Assembly: GCA_964554125.1 (NCBI GenBank)
Contig: CAZKNG010000036.1
Coordinates: 1-20,292, forward strand
Source: JAGHBT01 sp035311885
GTDB lineage: Bacteria; Krumholzibacteriota; Krumholzibacteriia; Krumholzibacteriales; WJIX01
Length of the DNA: 20,292 nucleotides
Reading direction: 5' to 3'
Below the pieces are notes generated by a model. That model made no database searches. It worked only from the letters and a program-made list of their open reading frames with translations, and was not told the origin of the DNA. Positions 8,955 through 16,691 of the stretch are shown in pieces (within the stretch, counting starts at the first letter, position 1; each line of letters opens with the position of its first letter). The translations under genes were made by a program, and so were the position numbers.

Positions 8955-8995
8955 AAAAAAGGGGGAACATATTTAAGAAATGCTCCCCCTTTTTT
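8955..8995 (-). terminator. strong bidirectional Rho-independent terminator of the surface-protein unit
   Basis: AAAAAAGGGGGA (8955-8966) pairs with TCCCCCTTTTTT (8984-8995). After one mismatch, CAT (8968-8970) pairs with ATG (8980-8982), leaving a 9-base loop. The A and T tracts make it work on either strand. It lies 64 bp beyond the stop of the gene ending at 9059 and ahead of putP, separating the two minus-strand units. Confidence 0.9.
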
Positions 8996-9058
8996 CTGAT
9001 TGGAGGTCAGGTCCCGTGGTGTAATCGCGGGAAGATCCCTCCGGTGTAAACGGTTTTG

Positions 9059-11173
9059 TTATTCGTTGTTTTTCATCTCTCTTTCCAGTTTTTCCATTCT
9101 CTCTCTTATCGCCTCAAGCTCGCGCCGGACGCGGGCGTCGTTGTCGGCTATTGAAGCGGAACGTTCAGCCGCTATTTCCGCTTCTGTCATGCCGGGATTG
9201 CTGCTTGAGTTGTCCTCAGTGCCGTTGGGGGTGCCCGCGAGAGTCGGTGAAACTGTGCCGTAGGATGTCGGGATATAGGCCAGGGTTAACTGCGTATCAA
9301 AGATTTGAATGTTCGCCCCGGTATCAAATAGATCGCCGAGAAAATAATAGGTGTAGGTTCCGGGTGAACCAACTGAAAAAAGCCCGTGACCGGTAATTGG
9401 GATGTAATAATTTCCCGTAGGTGCGCCGGATGGAAGTCCGGCCATTACATCCTGATTTCCCGGAAGTTCAGTCGAACTGTCTGAAACACCGAATTCGGCT
9501 CGGCTGGAAGTTCCGTTTGTGTGGCCAATGGTCAATTGCGCCGATGACATAACGAGCACATAGCCTGAAGCGGGTACGGTGATGCTCCTGCTGCCGATAA
9601 CAGTAGCATCGGCACCAATTATCGTTGCTGTGAGACCATTCATGTAACTGGCGGTGCCCGGTTCGTTCAGCATCTCCGCTGAGGAGACAGCGTTCGCGGG
9701 GAGGCTAACCGAGGAATTGCCTGAATTGTTTGTATGGAACAAGGTGCCGCTTGACGATCCCTGGATACCAACTAGTGGATTACCAGTGCCTGCCCAGTTT
9801 CCGTCCACAATAAACCCGATCGATCCTGTGTTCCGTCTCACAGTAAGATATCCTCCTTCGCCACTTCCATCAGGTTGCATTACAATCGTTCGATAACCGG
9901 CTGCATCGTATAATGAAAATTCTCCGCCGTAACTGTGGTAAGGGGCAATTCTTGCCAGAGGATCGTTGACTCCTTGTTGATAGAGCTCAAGAAATCCGTC
10001 ATACAGAGGGCTTCCTATACCTACCGTTCCTGTGCTGTCTACATGGAGTACTTCCCTCGTGCCAGCGCCCAGGATGAGGTGGTTTAGTCCTCCCTGAACA
10101 CGCATTGTGGCTGAACCTGCTCCTCCGCCTTCGGTTGCTACTCCGAATTTCAGCCGGTAGTTTTCATCTCCTATCTTAAAGTCCCCCTCGGTAGCGTTTA
10201 AGTCCCACTGCCCGCCGCTGATATCAAGCTTCGTCTCGGGTGTGGCATCGTCTATTCCGATATTCGTACCGTCGTTATAAATCGCACTGCTTGCCGTCCA
10301 GCTGCTTCCGTTATGACGAAGTGTCTGACCCGCGGTGCCGGAGGGCAGAGTGCCGCTGCCGGATGTCAGAGACTGCCATGAACCTCCGTCGTATCCCTCG
10401 AAGTCGGAACCGGTCCAGCGCATCGTTCCAGCGTTAGTGCCCGCGGAATTACCGAGTTTTATTCCGCCGTTGACATCCAGAAGTTCAGATGGATACATAG
10501 TTCCAATGCCCACATTTCCCCCGGACAGAATTCTCATTCTGTTTATGTTGTATGTCTGAAAAGTGATCGCGTTTAAAGATGAAACAAAGAAGTCGCCTTC
10601 ATCAGCTTTCCTTAATCCTGCCTGTTGTGTGCCATCAAAGGAAAAAGAAAGAAGATCCTGTCCGCCAGAGGTATTGTTGTCTATCTCAATAGCCGAGTTA
10701 TTAGCCATCAAGTTGTCGTAGTGGATTTCAAGTTTGCTTTCCGGACTCGCCGTTCCGATCCCCACATTCCCGGTCGCGGGAAACAGATTATCGGTTCCGG
10801 TTACAGCCATGGAATTCAAGCTGTAAGCTGAAGCGGTAAGCGCTGTCCTTGGGGCAAGCTCTGTTCCCCCTTCCACGCTGATTCCAAGATAGTACTGCGC
10901 GTCAAAAGAGGGTGTTAAACTGCAGCTCGCGCCGAGAACGGCGCTGAATATTCCTTTTGTGACAGTCACCGTCTCTGTGCAGCTCCAGATAGAGGAACCG
11001 CCGGTAGGTACCGTGTAGAGATTAAATGTCAGGTCATAGTCTCCGTCCGGCACAACAGAGCCCCCGTTGTCAGTCAGGACTCCCTGATAGTTGATAGTCT
11101 TGGGTATCTGGGCCGTCGCGGCGGTCGCTATAACAATCGCTGAAAGAATAATAATAAACGCCAGTTTCTTCAT
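9059..11173 (-). CDS. exported fibre-like surface protein with GIG repeats and C-terminal coiled coil
   Basis: The product has 704 residues. ATG 11173 follows AAGGAGGAG closely and begins a signal peptide (MKKLAFIIILSAIVIATAATAQ); a longer in-frame start at 11218 would bury it. Residues 23-120 match a module common in exported proteins of uncultured bacteria: IPKTINYQGVLTDNGG, then DGDYDLTFNLYTVPTGG, GIFSAVLG, YYLGISVEGG and PRTALTASAYSLNS. Four [NT]-[VI]-GI-type motifs follow: NVGIGTASPESKLEI, NVGIGTMYPSELLDV, NIGIDDATPETKLDI and TVGIGSPLYDGFLEL. The first three are the tail-fibre-like GIGT..P...L.[IV] repeat, and the last is a divergent match. GTMRWTGSDFEGYDGGSW is another typical block. 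The last 40 residues form a charged heptad-like helix (ELEAIRERMEKLEREMKNNE), suggesting oligomerisation. There is no S74 chaperone domain and no NPFNPST tail. It is probably co-transcribed with the gene 55 bp upstream. A structural or adhesive role is inferred; no enzymatic motif is seen. Confidence 0.75.
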   Translation of the reverse strand: MKKLAFIIILSAIVIATAATAQIPKTINYQGVLTDNGGSVVPDGDYDLTFNLYTVPTGGSSIWSCTETVTVTKGIFSAVLGASCSLTPSFDAQYYLGISVEGGTELAPRTALTASAYSLNSMAVTGTDNLFPATGNVGIGTASPESKLEIHYDNLMANNSAIEIDNNTSGGQDLLSFSFDGTQQAGLRKADEGDFFVSSLNAITFQTYNINRMRILSGGNVGIGTMYPSELLDVNGGIKLGNSAGTNAGTMRWTGSDFEGYDGGSWQSLTSGSGTLPSGTAGQTLRHNGSSWTASSAIYNDGTNIGIDDATPETKLDISGGQWDLNATEGDFKIGDENYRLKFGVATEGGGAGSATMRVQGGLNHLILGAGTREVLHVDSTGTVGIGSPLYDGFLELYQQGVNDPLARIAPYHSYGGEFSLYDAAGYRTIVMQPDGSGEGGYLTVRRNTGSIGFIVDGNWAGTGNPLVGIQGSSSGTLFHTNNSGNSSVSLPANAVSSAEMLNEPGTASYMNGLTATIIGADATVIGSRSITVPASGYVLVMSSAQLTIGHTNGTSSRAEFGVSDSSTELPGNQDVMAGLPSGAPTGNYYIPITGHGLFSVGSPGTYTYYFLGDLFDTGANIQIFDTQLTLAYIPTSYGTVSPTLAGTPNGTEDNSSSNPGMTEAEIAAERSASIADNDARVRRELEAIRERMEKLEREMKNNE

Positions 11174-11228
11174 TTTCGATCTCCTCCTTTTTAGGGTTTT
11201 AGTTTTACCAGTAAACATTTAATTTCCT

Positions 11229-12023
11229 CTATCTCATCAGAACAAGTTTTTTGGTGATGACCTTTTTGCCGGCCGAGAGTCTGTAATAATAAACCCCGGA
11301 GCTGACAGGTTTCCCGCGGGAATTCCTGCCGTCCCATTCTGCTCTGTACCTGTCAGCCGTCTTGATTTCGTCGATTAGAGTATTGATTTTTCTTCCCCTG
11401 ACATCGAAGATGTCAAGTGTGACACGTCTCTTGTCCGGAATAAAAAACCTGATTGTAGTAGAAGGGTTAAATGGATTCGGAAAGTTCTGATAGAGTGTTA
11501 TCGGTTTTGGAGGAAGGGTCAATTCAAATGTCGGAGAGCGTACAACTTCACTCTTTTCTTTAACCGCGCTTATGTAATATCTGTAACTTCTCCCCGGAAT
11601 AGCACCGGGATCGCTGTATTCAACCGTTGTCTCGGCATCTATTACGCTTTCGTTTATACGGGTAAAATTTACGTCATCCCCTTCAGCGCGGTATATGCAG
11701 TATCCGTCAAACGGCGCGTCAGATTTTACCGTCCAGCTCAGCAGCACTTTGTCATTTGTGTATTCCCCCTTAAAAGATACTATAGCCACATCGACTGCTG
11801 ATTCAAGATCCGCTATATACCAGAAGCCCAGCTTGACGCTGTGAGAACTCCCTGTGAGCTTGTCGGCGGCGGCTTGCCCCGCGGTATCGTAGATAATGTT
11901 TGTTCCGCTTCTTACTGTCCCTCCGGAGTTGAATGTCCCGTGCGGTATCATATATTGAGCGCTCGTCCGCGCGGGAAACAGCAGCAGTAGAGGAATGAGA
12001 AGAAGCAGTATGCTACTTTTCAT
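11229..12023 (-). CDS. exported fibronectin-III-like protein with C-terminal sorting-type domain
   Basis: The product has 264 residues. It starts with a signal peptide (MKSSILLLLIPLLLLFPARTSA) at an ATG preceded by AAGGAGGTAGG. Residues 24-70 hold a short module, SGGTVRSGTNIIYDTAGQAA through HSVKLGFWYIAD, resembling the 'SGT..GQ...SGFW' repeat of other exported proteins in this group. About 78-170 form a fibronectin type III-like fold (VLLSWTVKSDAPFDGYCIYR, then GRSYRYYISAV). Residues 177-264 are the FlgD-like domain: LYQNFPNPFNPSTTIRFFIP, LDIFDVRGR, SSGVYYYRL and a basic KKLVLMR end. The same C-terminal domain closes the protease at 3260-5713, so both likely use one export or attachment route. 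It is the first gene of a two-gene unit with the fibre-like protein; a role as partner or anchor of that protein is inference. Confidence 0.8.
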   Translation of the reverse strand: MKSSILLLLIPLLLLFPARTSAQYMIPHGTFNSGGTVRSGTNIIYDTAGQAAADKLTGSSHSVKLGFWYIADLESAVDVAIVSFKGEYTNDKVLLSWTVKSDAPFDGYCIYRAEGDDVNFTRINESVIDAETTVEYSDPGAIPGRSYRYYISAVKEKSEVVRSPTFELTLPPKPITLYQNFPNPFNPSTTIRFFIPDKRRVTLDIFDVRGRKINTLIDEIKTADRYRAEWDGRNSRGKPVSSGVYYYRLSAGKKVITKKLVLMR

Positions 12024-12105
12024 TTTCCTACCTCCTTTTTTATTAAATAAAAGTCCTTCTATAGGTATTTATGACTATAGGCTATATTATCTATAAAAAG
12101 GGGTC

Positions 12106-12124
12106 AAATAGAATTTGTCTATTT
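12106..12124 (-). terminator. weak hairpin spanning the arfB stop codon
   Basis: AAATAGA (12106-12112) and TCTATTT (12118-12124) form a 7-bp AT-rich inverted repeat with a 5-base loop. It covers the TAG stop of the minus-strand gene and is followed on that strand by CCCCTTTTT. The stem is too weak to be sure of termination. Confidence 0.25.
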
Positions 12125-12547
12125 TTCTCTGGAGGGGTCTACACTGGATCGAAGCTTTTTGAGTCTTCCGCGGCGCTTCTTGGCTTTCAGTCTGCGCTCT
12201 TTTACCGCTCTCGGCTTACGGGTCTTTTTTCTCCGGGCAGATCTCTTTAGGGCGTTTTGAAGAAGAGAGACAAGGCGTTCTAAGACCGCCTTACGATTCT
12301 CGCTCTGCGATCTGTGTTTCTGCGACGAGACCCGGAGAATCCCCTCCCTGTTGATTCTGCCCTTAAGCTTCTTTGTAATCCGGGCTTTCTGTCTCTCGGA
12401 AAGAGCTCTTGACGCGGCAACGTCAAAAAGTAGCGTGACTTTCGTGTTCACCCTGTCCACATTCTGACCGCCCGGTTTACTGCTTGTTGAAAATCTGAAA
12501 GTTATTTCGCTTTCAGGGATAGAAAGTCTTCTGTTGATCTTAAGCAT
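12119..12547 (-). CDS. arfB: peptidyl-tRNA hydrolase ArfB (YaeJ-type ribosome rescue factor)
   Basis: The product has 142 residues, close to the 140 of E. coli ArfB. It frees ribosomes stalled on mRNAs that lack a stop codon by hydrolysing the peptidyl-tRNA. The catalytic GGQ is at 26-28 within STSSKPGGQNVDRVNTKVTL, the signature of the RF-1 domain hydrolases. The codon-recognition domains of true release factors are absent. The C-terminal 40 residues are very basic (KRSARRKKTRKPRAVKERRL, then KAKKRRGRLKKL), as expected for the tail that inserts into the empty mRNA channel. The 95-bp gap and the weak hairpin leave it open whether transcripts run on into the surface-protein gene at 12023. Confidence 0.9.
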   Translation of the reverse strand: MLKINRRLSIPESEITFRFSTSSKPGGQNVDRVNTKVTLLFDVAASRALSERQKARITKKLKGRINREGILRVSSQKHRSQSENRKAVLERLVSLLQNALKRSARRKKTRKPRAVKERRLKAKKRRGRLKKLRSSVDPSREK

Positions 12548-12976
12548 CTCTTACAGTCTCCCGTCGCTGGGGTCTTAAAACTTCCCGCTCCGCGTGTAAT
12601 CAACTACCCCGGCAGCGGCAAATTGGATTCCAACTGACAGAATTATGTTATTACAGTTAGAGGAAAAAGTAAAGGAAGGGGGGCGGTGAAGTTCGCCGGT
12701 TTCCCGGCCGGGGAGAAACCGGCAACGATTTTGAAAGTATCGATCAGCCCCATACTATTACAAATCACCCTCTAACTTATAGATTAATTAAAATCGGGGG
12801 AACCTTAATAAATTTTTATTATTGAGAGCCCGGGTTAAATCTGTTAATCTGACCGGACATGTAAGAACAAACAGAAGAGACGCGCAATTGTACTGTTTAG
12901 AAAGTAATGAATCTGATAAACCTGTTTTGAGGTATTATAAGAATTTCAGGTCTGATCTTTGCTGAAAGGAGAGCAA
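12548..12976. other. 429-bp divergent intergenic region between arfB and the C69 dipeptidase gene
   Basis: No plausible protein gene was seen on either strand. The region holds promoters for divergent genes, though no confident -35/-10 pair could be placed. About 12660-12690 is a polypurine run, 12695-12723 a strong hairpin, and 12736-12756 a weaker inverted repeat (AGTAT ... ATACT). An AT-rich tract covers 12775-12820. The concentration of RNA-fold potential suggests a leader RNA or small RNA, but it matches no riboswitch class I recognise. Confidence 0.5.
12695..12723. ncRNA. strong GC-rich hairpin of unknown role
   Basis: GCCGGTTTC (12695-12703) and GAAACCGGC (12715-12723) form a perfect 9-bp stem with an 11-base loop, CCGGCCGGGGA. 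No T-tract follows on either strand, so it is not a normal terminator. GGCG (12682-12685) could pair with CGCC (12694-12697), which would compete with the base of this stem. It may be part of a structured leader or a small RNA; that is inference. Confidence 0.35.
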
Positions 12977-14599
12977 ATGTTAAGCGGCATCTTTAAGCTG
13001 ACGCGCAAATTCGCACTTTGTGCCGCGGTGATCTTTCTGCCGGCTGTGATATTATCCTCTGAAAATATATCAGCCGGGGAGGCCGCCGGTATACCCGACG
13101 GCTGTACGACTGTTACCGTAGGCCGTCTCGCTTCGTCGGACGGATCGGTTATGACCTCTCATACCTGTGACGGGCATGACGGGAGAACGTGGCTCAAGCC
13201 GGTTGCCGCGCAGGAACACGGAAAGAGCGAACTTGATACCATATACATGAAAACAGATTATATGGTTGGTCCCGGCGATACGACGGGGCTTGTTTATAAC
13301 GGAACTATTCCCTACAAGACAAAAACATACGGTCATCTCTGGGCGATATATTCGATTATAAATGAACATCAGCTCGCCATTGGTGAATCCACCTTCGGCG
13401 GCAGGGAGGAGATGAAGAGTGAGAAGGGGATGATAAACTGTTATGAACTGACGCGACTAATGGCGGAGCGGTGCACAACCGCCCGCGAAGCTATAAAACT
13501 TGCGGGAAAACTGCTGAAAAAATACGGATATAACGACGGCGGGGAATGTCTTACTATAGCAGACACTAAAGAGGTCTGGCACTTTGAAGTTGTAGGTCCG
13601 GGAGAGGGCAGGATCGGCGCTGTGTGGGCCGCTCAGCGGGTACCTGATGAGCATGTCAGTGTAAACGCGAACGCGAGCCGAATCCGCGAGCTCGACCTGG
13701 ATAATGAAGATTACTTCATGGCTTCCGATAATGTCCGCGAAACGGCACGAAAGATGGGATTATGGGACAAAGAAAGCGGGGAGCCCTTTCAGTTCTGTTA
13801 TGCCTACGCCGACCGCCGGTCGATGTGGGCTAGAAGACGTGAATGGAGAGTCTTTGATATTCTGGCTCCGTCACTCAATCTGGATCCTAATGGAGAGAAC
13901 TTTCCATTTTCCGTTAAACCTGAGGAAAAGGTATCGCTTGAGGATATGTACACGATATTCGGCGATTATTATGAGGGTACTGAATATGATATGACCAAGT
14001 TTATGACAGTAACGGATGAAGAAGGGCGGAGCGTGAAAAGCCCTTACGCCAATCCCTTTATGAATTACGACCAGATGCCCCTTTGGAAGATAAACGGTTC
14101 TCTGCATGAAATGGGAGAACGCACAATAGCCCGCTTCTACTGTCTTTACGTTTTTATCTCTCAGTCTCGCGACTGGCTTCCAGACCCTATCGGAGGAGTC
14201 GCCTGGTTCGGATGGGATAATCCCGCGATGACCTGTTATGCTCCCATATACTGTTGCTCTACGGATCTTCCCGATTCCTATAAGCTGGGGGGAGAGGGAG
14301 GTAAACCTGCCTACACAAGGGAGAGTTCATGGTGGGCCTTCAACCGGGTTGGAACAATAGCCGCTCACAGATGGGGGGATATGCGCCATGATGTAGCCGC
14401 GGTAAGAGATTCTATTCACAAGCAGGCCATGGCTGACCAGAAACTCGTTGAGGACAGGGCGTTGAAACTTTACAGGGAAGATCCTGATAAGGCTGTGGAG
14501 TATCTTTCAGAGTACAGTTATGATTTCTGCAGGGAGATAACAGAAGCCTACTGGAAGCTCGGGGATAAGCTGTGGACCAAATATGATGAAAAGTTTTAA
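12977..14599 (+). CDS. exported dipeptidase, peptidase family C69 (PepD-like)
   Basis: The product has 540 residues. ATG 12977 follows AAAGGAG by 5 bases and opens a signal peptide (about 1-34, hydrophobic core FALCAAVIFLPAVILSS). The family's catalytic cysteine is C43 in IPDGCTTVTVGRLASSDGSV. In C69 enzymes this residue becomes the N-terminal nucleophile after processing; here it lies only a few residues past the predicted signal cleavage, which fits. Further family blocks are YGHLWAIYSIINEHQLAIGE, STFGGREE, CLTIADTKEVWHFEVVGPG and VSVNANASRIRELDL. The N-terminal-nucleophile fold hydrolyses dipeptides; specificity cannot be read from sequence. The signal peptide implies a periplasmic or extracytoplasmic site, whereas lactobacillar PepD is cytoplasmic. 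The same-strand sppA gene starts 146 bp downstream. Confidence 0.85.
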   Translation: MLSGIFKLTRKFALCAAVIFLPAVILSSENISAGEAAGIPDGCTTVTVGRLASSDGSVMTSHTCDGHDGRTWLKPVAAQEHGKSELDTIYMKTDYMVGPGDTTGLVYNGTIPYKTKTYGHLWAIYSIINEHQLAIGESTFGGREEMKSEKGMINCYELTRLMAERCTTAREAIKLAGKLLKKYGYNDGGECLTIADTKEVWHFEVVGPGEGRIGAVWAAQRVPDEHVSVNANASRIRELDLDNEDYFMASDNVRETARKMGLWDKESGEPFQFCYAYADRRSMWARRREWRVFDILAPSLNLDPNGENFPFSVKPEEKVSLEDMYTIFGDYYEGTEYDMTKFMTVTDEEGRSVKSPYANPFMNYDQMPLWKINGSLHEMGERTIARFYCLYVFISQSRDWLPDPIGGVAWFGWDNPAMTCYAPIYCCSTDLPDSYKLGGEGGKPAYTRESSWWAFNRVGTIAAHRWGDMRHDVAAVRDSIHKQAMADQKLVEDRALKLYREDPDKAVEYLSEYSYDFCREITEAYWKLGDKLWTKYDEKF

Positions 14600-14745
14600 T
14601 ATTCTGCAGAGAGTGTAAGGGATGGGTTTCGCGCCGGGCGGCGAATTTCACGGCGGATTTGAAATCCCCGGGATGTAATGCCGGTGGATTCTAAATACCA
14701 CTTTTATCTTTAACGGGAAGTAAAAGGAAAAATGGAGGGTCCGAG

Positions 14746-16485
14746 ATGAAATCATTTTTTAAATCTTTCTTCGCTTCACTTCTGGCCATTGTAGTAGTTA
14801 TCGTCATAATTTTTATTGTCGGGCTGACTGCTCTTTCCGTGTCGGGAGAAAAGGAAACGGTAAAGGACGGGTCTTATCTTGTAATAGATATATATGGAGA
14901 TATCCAGGAATACAGACCTCCGGTGGGCATTATGTCTGAAATTATAGGTGACAGGCCTGAAACACTGCAGAGAATCCTGGGGAATCTCGAGAAGGCCTCG
15001 GTTGATAATAGGATCAAAGGGGTTATAATGAAAATGTCCGGCAGCAACACTGCCGGAAGAGCGATGATCCAGGAGATAAGGGGAGCAGTAAAGAAGGTTC
15101 AGAAAAAAGGAAAGAAGGTCTACGGGTTTTCAGATTCGATTGACCGCAAGACCTGCTTCTTAGCGAGCGCGTGTGATTCTGTCTTTATGCCTCCGACGGC
15201 ATATATCACTTTCTTCGGGTTTTCAGTTACCACAGAGCATTTCCGCGGCACTCTCGACAAATTGGAGATCAGCCCGCAGCTGCATAAGATAAAAGATTAC
15301 AAAAGCGCTGCTGAGATGATCATGGACAAAAAGATGTCAAAGCCGGCGCGGGATAATAAAGAATGGATGCTCGATGAGTTCTGGGATATGTACGTTCAGG
15401 CTATGCGGGAAGACCGCGGTATCGGCGAGGATGAAATTATTGAAATAATGGAGATGGCCACTCTGTCTGCTCAAGACGCGAAAGAGGTTTCTCTTATAGA
15501 CAGCGTTATGTACTGGGATGAAATTGAAGAGATGCTGAAGGGAGCTGATGAAGAACTCAGAGTCGTTTCTCAGGAGGAATACGCCCGGATAAGCCCGAGA
15601 AGTGTAGGCCTCAGGGGTAAGAAAAAGATCGCGGTCATACACGCGCAGGGAACTATAGGGGGAAGAAAGAGCAAAGTGGATCCGATGCTGGGGATAATGA
15701 TGGGACATGAATCTATTGCCGCGGAGTTGGAAAAGGCGCGGGAAAACGATGGTGTCGCGGCAATCGTATTCCGCGTAAACAGTCCGGGGGGAGAATCTCT
15801 CGCCAGCGATCTTATGAGCCACGAAGTTGATGTTACGAAAGAAAAGAAACCTGTTGTGGTCTCGATGGTGGATGTCGCCGCGAGCGGAGGGTATTATATA
15901 GCTTACAGAGCAAGCAAGATTGTCGCAGACCCAATGACTGTGACAGGATCGATCGGCTCAATAAGCGGAAAGATGAATATCAACGGATTAAATGAAAAGG
16001 TGGGGATCACGCACGATTTTGTCAAAAAGGGGCCAAACGCCCTGATGTTTTCACCCTACAAGGATTTTACGGACAAACAGTGGAAGGTTTTTACGGATAA
16101 TCACTGGGATGGGTTCAACAGATGGCTCGAGGATGTCGCGGAGCATAGAGGGATGACCTTTGACGAGGCGGAAAAACTGGCTCACGGCAGAGTATGGACG
16201 GGGCGTCAGGGAAAGAAGAACGGGCTTGTAGACGAACTCGGCGGACTCACCAGAGCAGTTGAAGTCGCCAAGGAGCTGGCCGGAATTGAGCCGGAAGAAA
16301 GGGTTACACTCGTGCACTATCCGATAAGAAAAACCCTTTTTGAGAGTATTATGAGCGGACAGTTCGACCTCGCGGCCGCGGTAAACCATATAATTTATAA
16401 GTATATAAGGGAAGATCTCGCGGAAACCTGGGAGATGATATCTTCAGAAAGATTGTACATGCTGGATCGGATGGAGATAAATTGA
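14746..16485 (+). CDS. sppA: signal peptide peptidase SppA, long (67K) type
   Basis: The product has 579 residues, the long two-repeat form found in E. coli (618 residues) rather than the short Bacillus form. An N-terminal membrane anchor covers about 8-33. SppA degrades leftover signal peptides at the membrane using a Ser/Lys dyad. The lysine is K186 in KIKDYKSAAEMI, equivalent to E. coli K209; the serine is S380 in VDVAASGGYYIAYRAS, equivalent to E. coli S409. Both S49-type halves are present (about 45-260 and 293-520), the second with FRVNSPGGESLASDLM and TVTGSIGSISGK. ATG 14746 is preceded by GGAGGG at 6 bases. It lies 146 bp after the dipeptidase gene. Confidence 0.93.
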   Translation: MKSFFKSFFASLLAIVVVIVIIFIVGLTALSVSGEKETVKDGSYLVIDIYGDIQEYRPPVGIMSEIIGDRPETLQRILGNLEKASVDNRIKGVIMKMSGSNTAGRAMIQEIRGAVKKVQKKGKKVYGFSDSIDRKTCFLASACDSVFMPPTAYITFFGFSVTTEHFRGTLDKLEISPQLHKIKDYKSAAEMIMDKKMSKPARDNKEWMLDEFWDMYVQAMREDRGIGEDEIIEIMEMATLSAQDAKEVSLIDSVMYWDEIEEMLKGADEELRVVSQEEYARISPRSVGLRGKKKIAVIHAQGTIGGRKSKVDPMLGIMMGHESIAAELEKARENDGVAAIVFRVNSPGGESLASDLMSHEVDVTKEKKPVVVSMVDVAASGGYYIAYRASKIVADPMTVTGSIGSISGKMNINGLNEKVGITHDFVKKGPNALMFSPYKDFTDKQWKVFTDNHWDGFNRWLEDVAEHRGMTFDEAEKLAHGRVWTGRQGKKNGLVDELGGLTRAVEVAKELAGIEPEERVTLVHYPIRKTLFESIMSGQFDLAAAVNHIIYKYIREDLAETWEMISSERLYMLDRMEIN

Positions 16486-16499
16486 CCGCGGGAGTTCTC

Positions 16500-16526
16500 T
16501 TCCGTGTTCGCAAAGGAATCTTTTTT
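16500..16526 (+). terminator. possible terminator after sppA
   Basis: TTCC (16500-16503) pairs with GGAA (16515-16518), and TG (16505-16506) with CA (16511-16512), around a TTCG loop. Six T residues follow at 16521-16526. It begins 14 bases after the sppA stop. The stem is broken and short, so this is tentative. Confidence 0.3.
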
Positions 16527-16691
16527 ATAAACGGTATAGTCTGATTGAGACGGCATTTCTTATCTATATGCGGGGGAAGTCCGTTGTGATTATCTCTGGT
16601 GTGACAGTGAATATGCATCCCGGAGGGGGCTGGCTTTCTCCGGGGATCTGCCTTGCCTTGCTGAATATTTTCTTAATCCGGGAGGTTTATA

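Noticed and set aside
12682..12725. Resemblance of GGTGAAGTTCGCC and nearby GGG runs to a cobalamin riboswitch.
   Set aside because: The other conserved boxes of that riboswitch are missing and the gene downstream has no cobalamin link.
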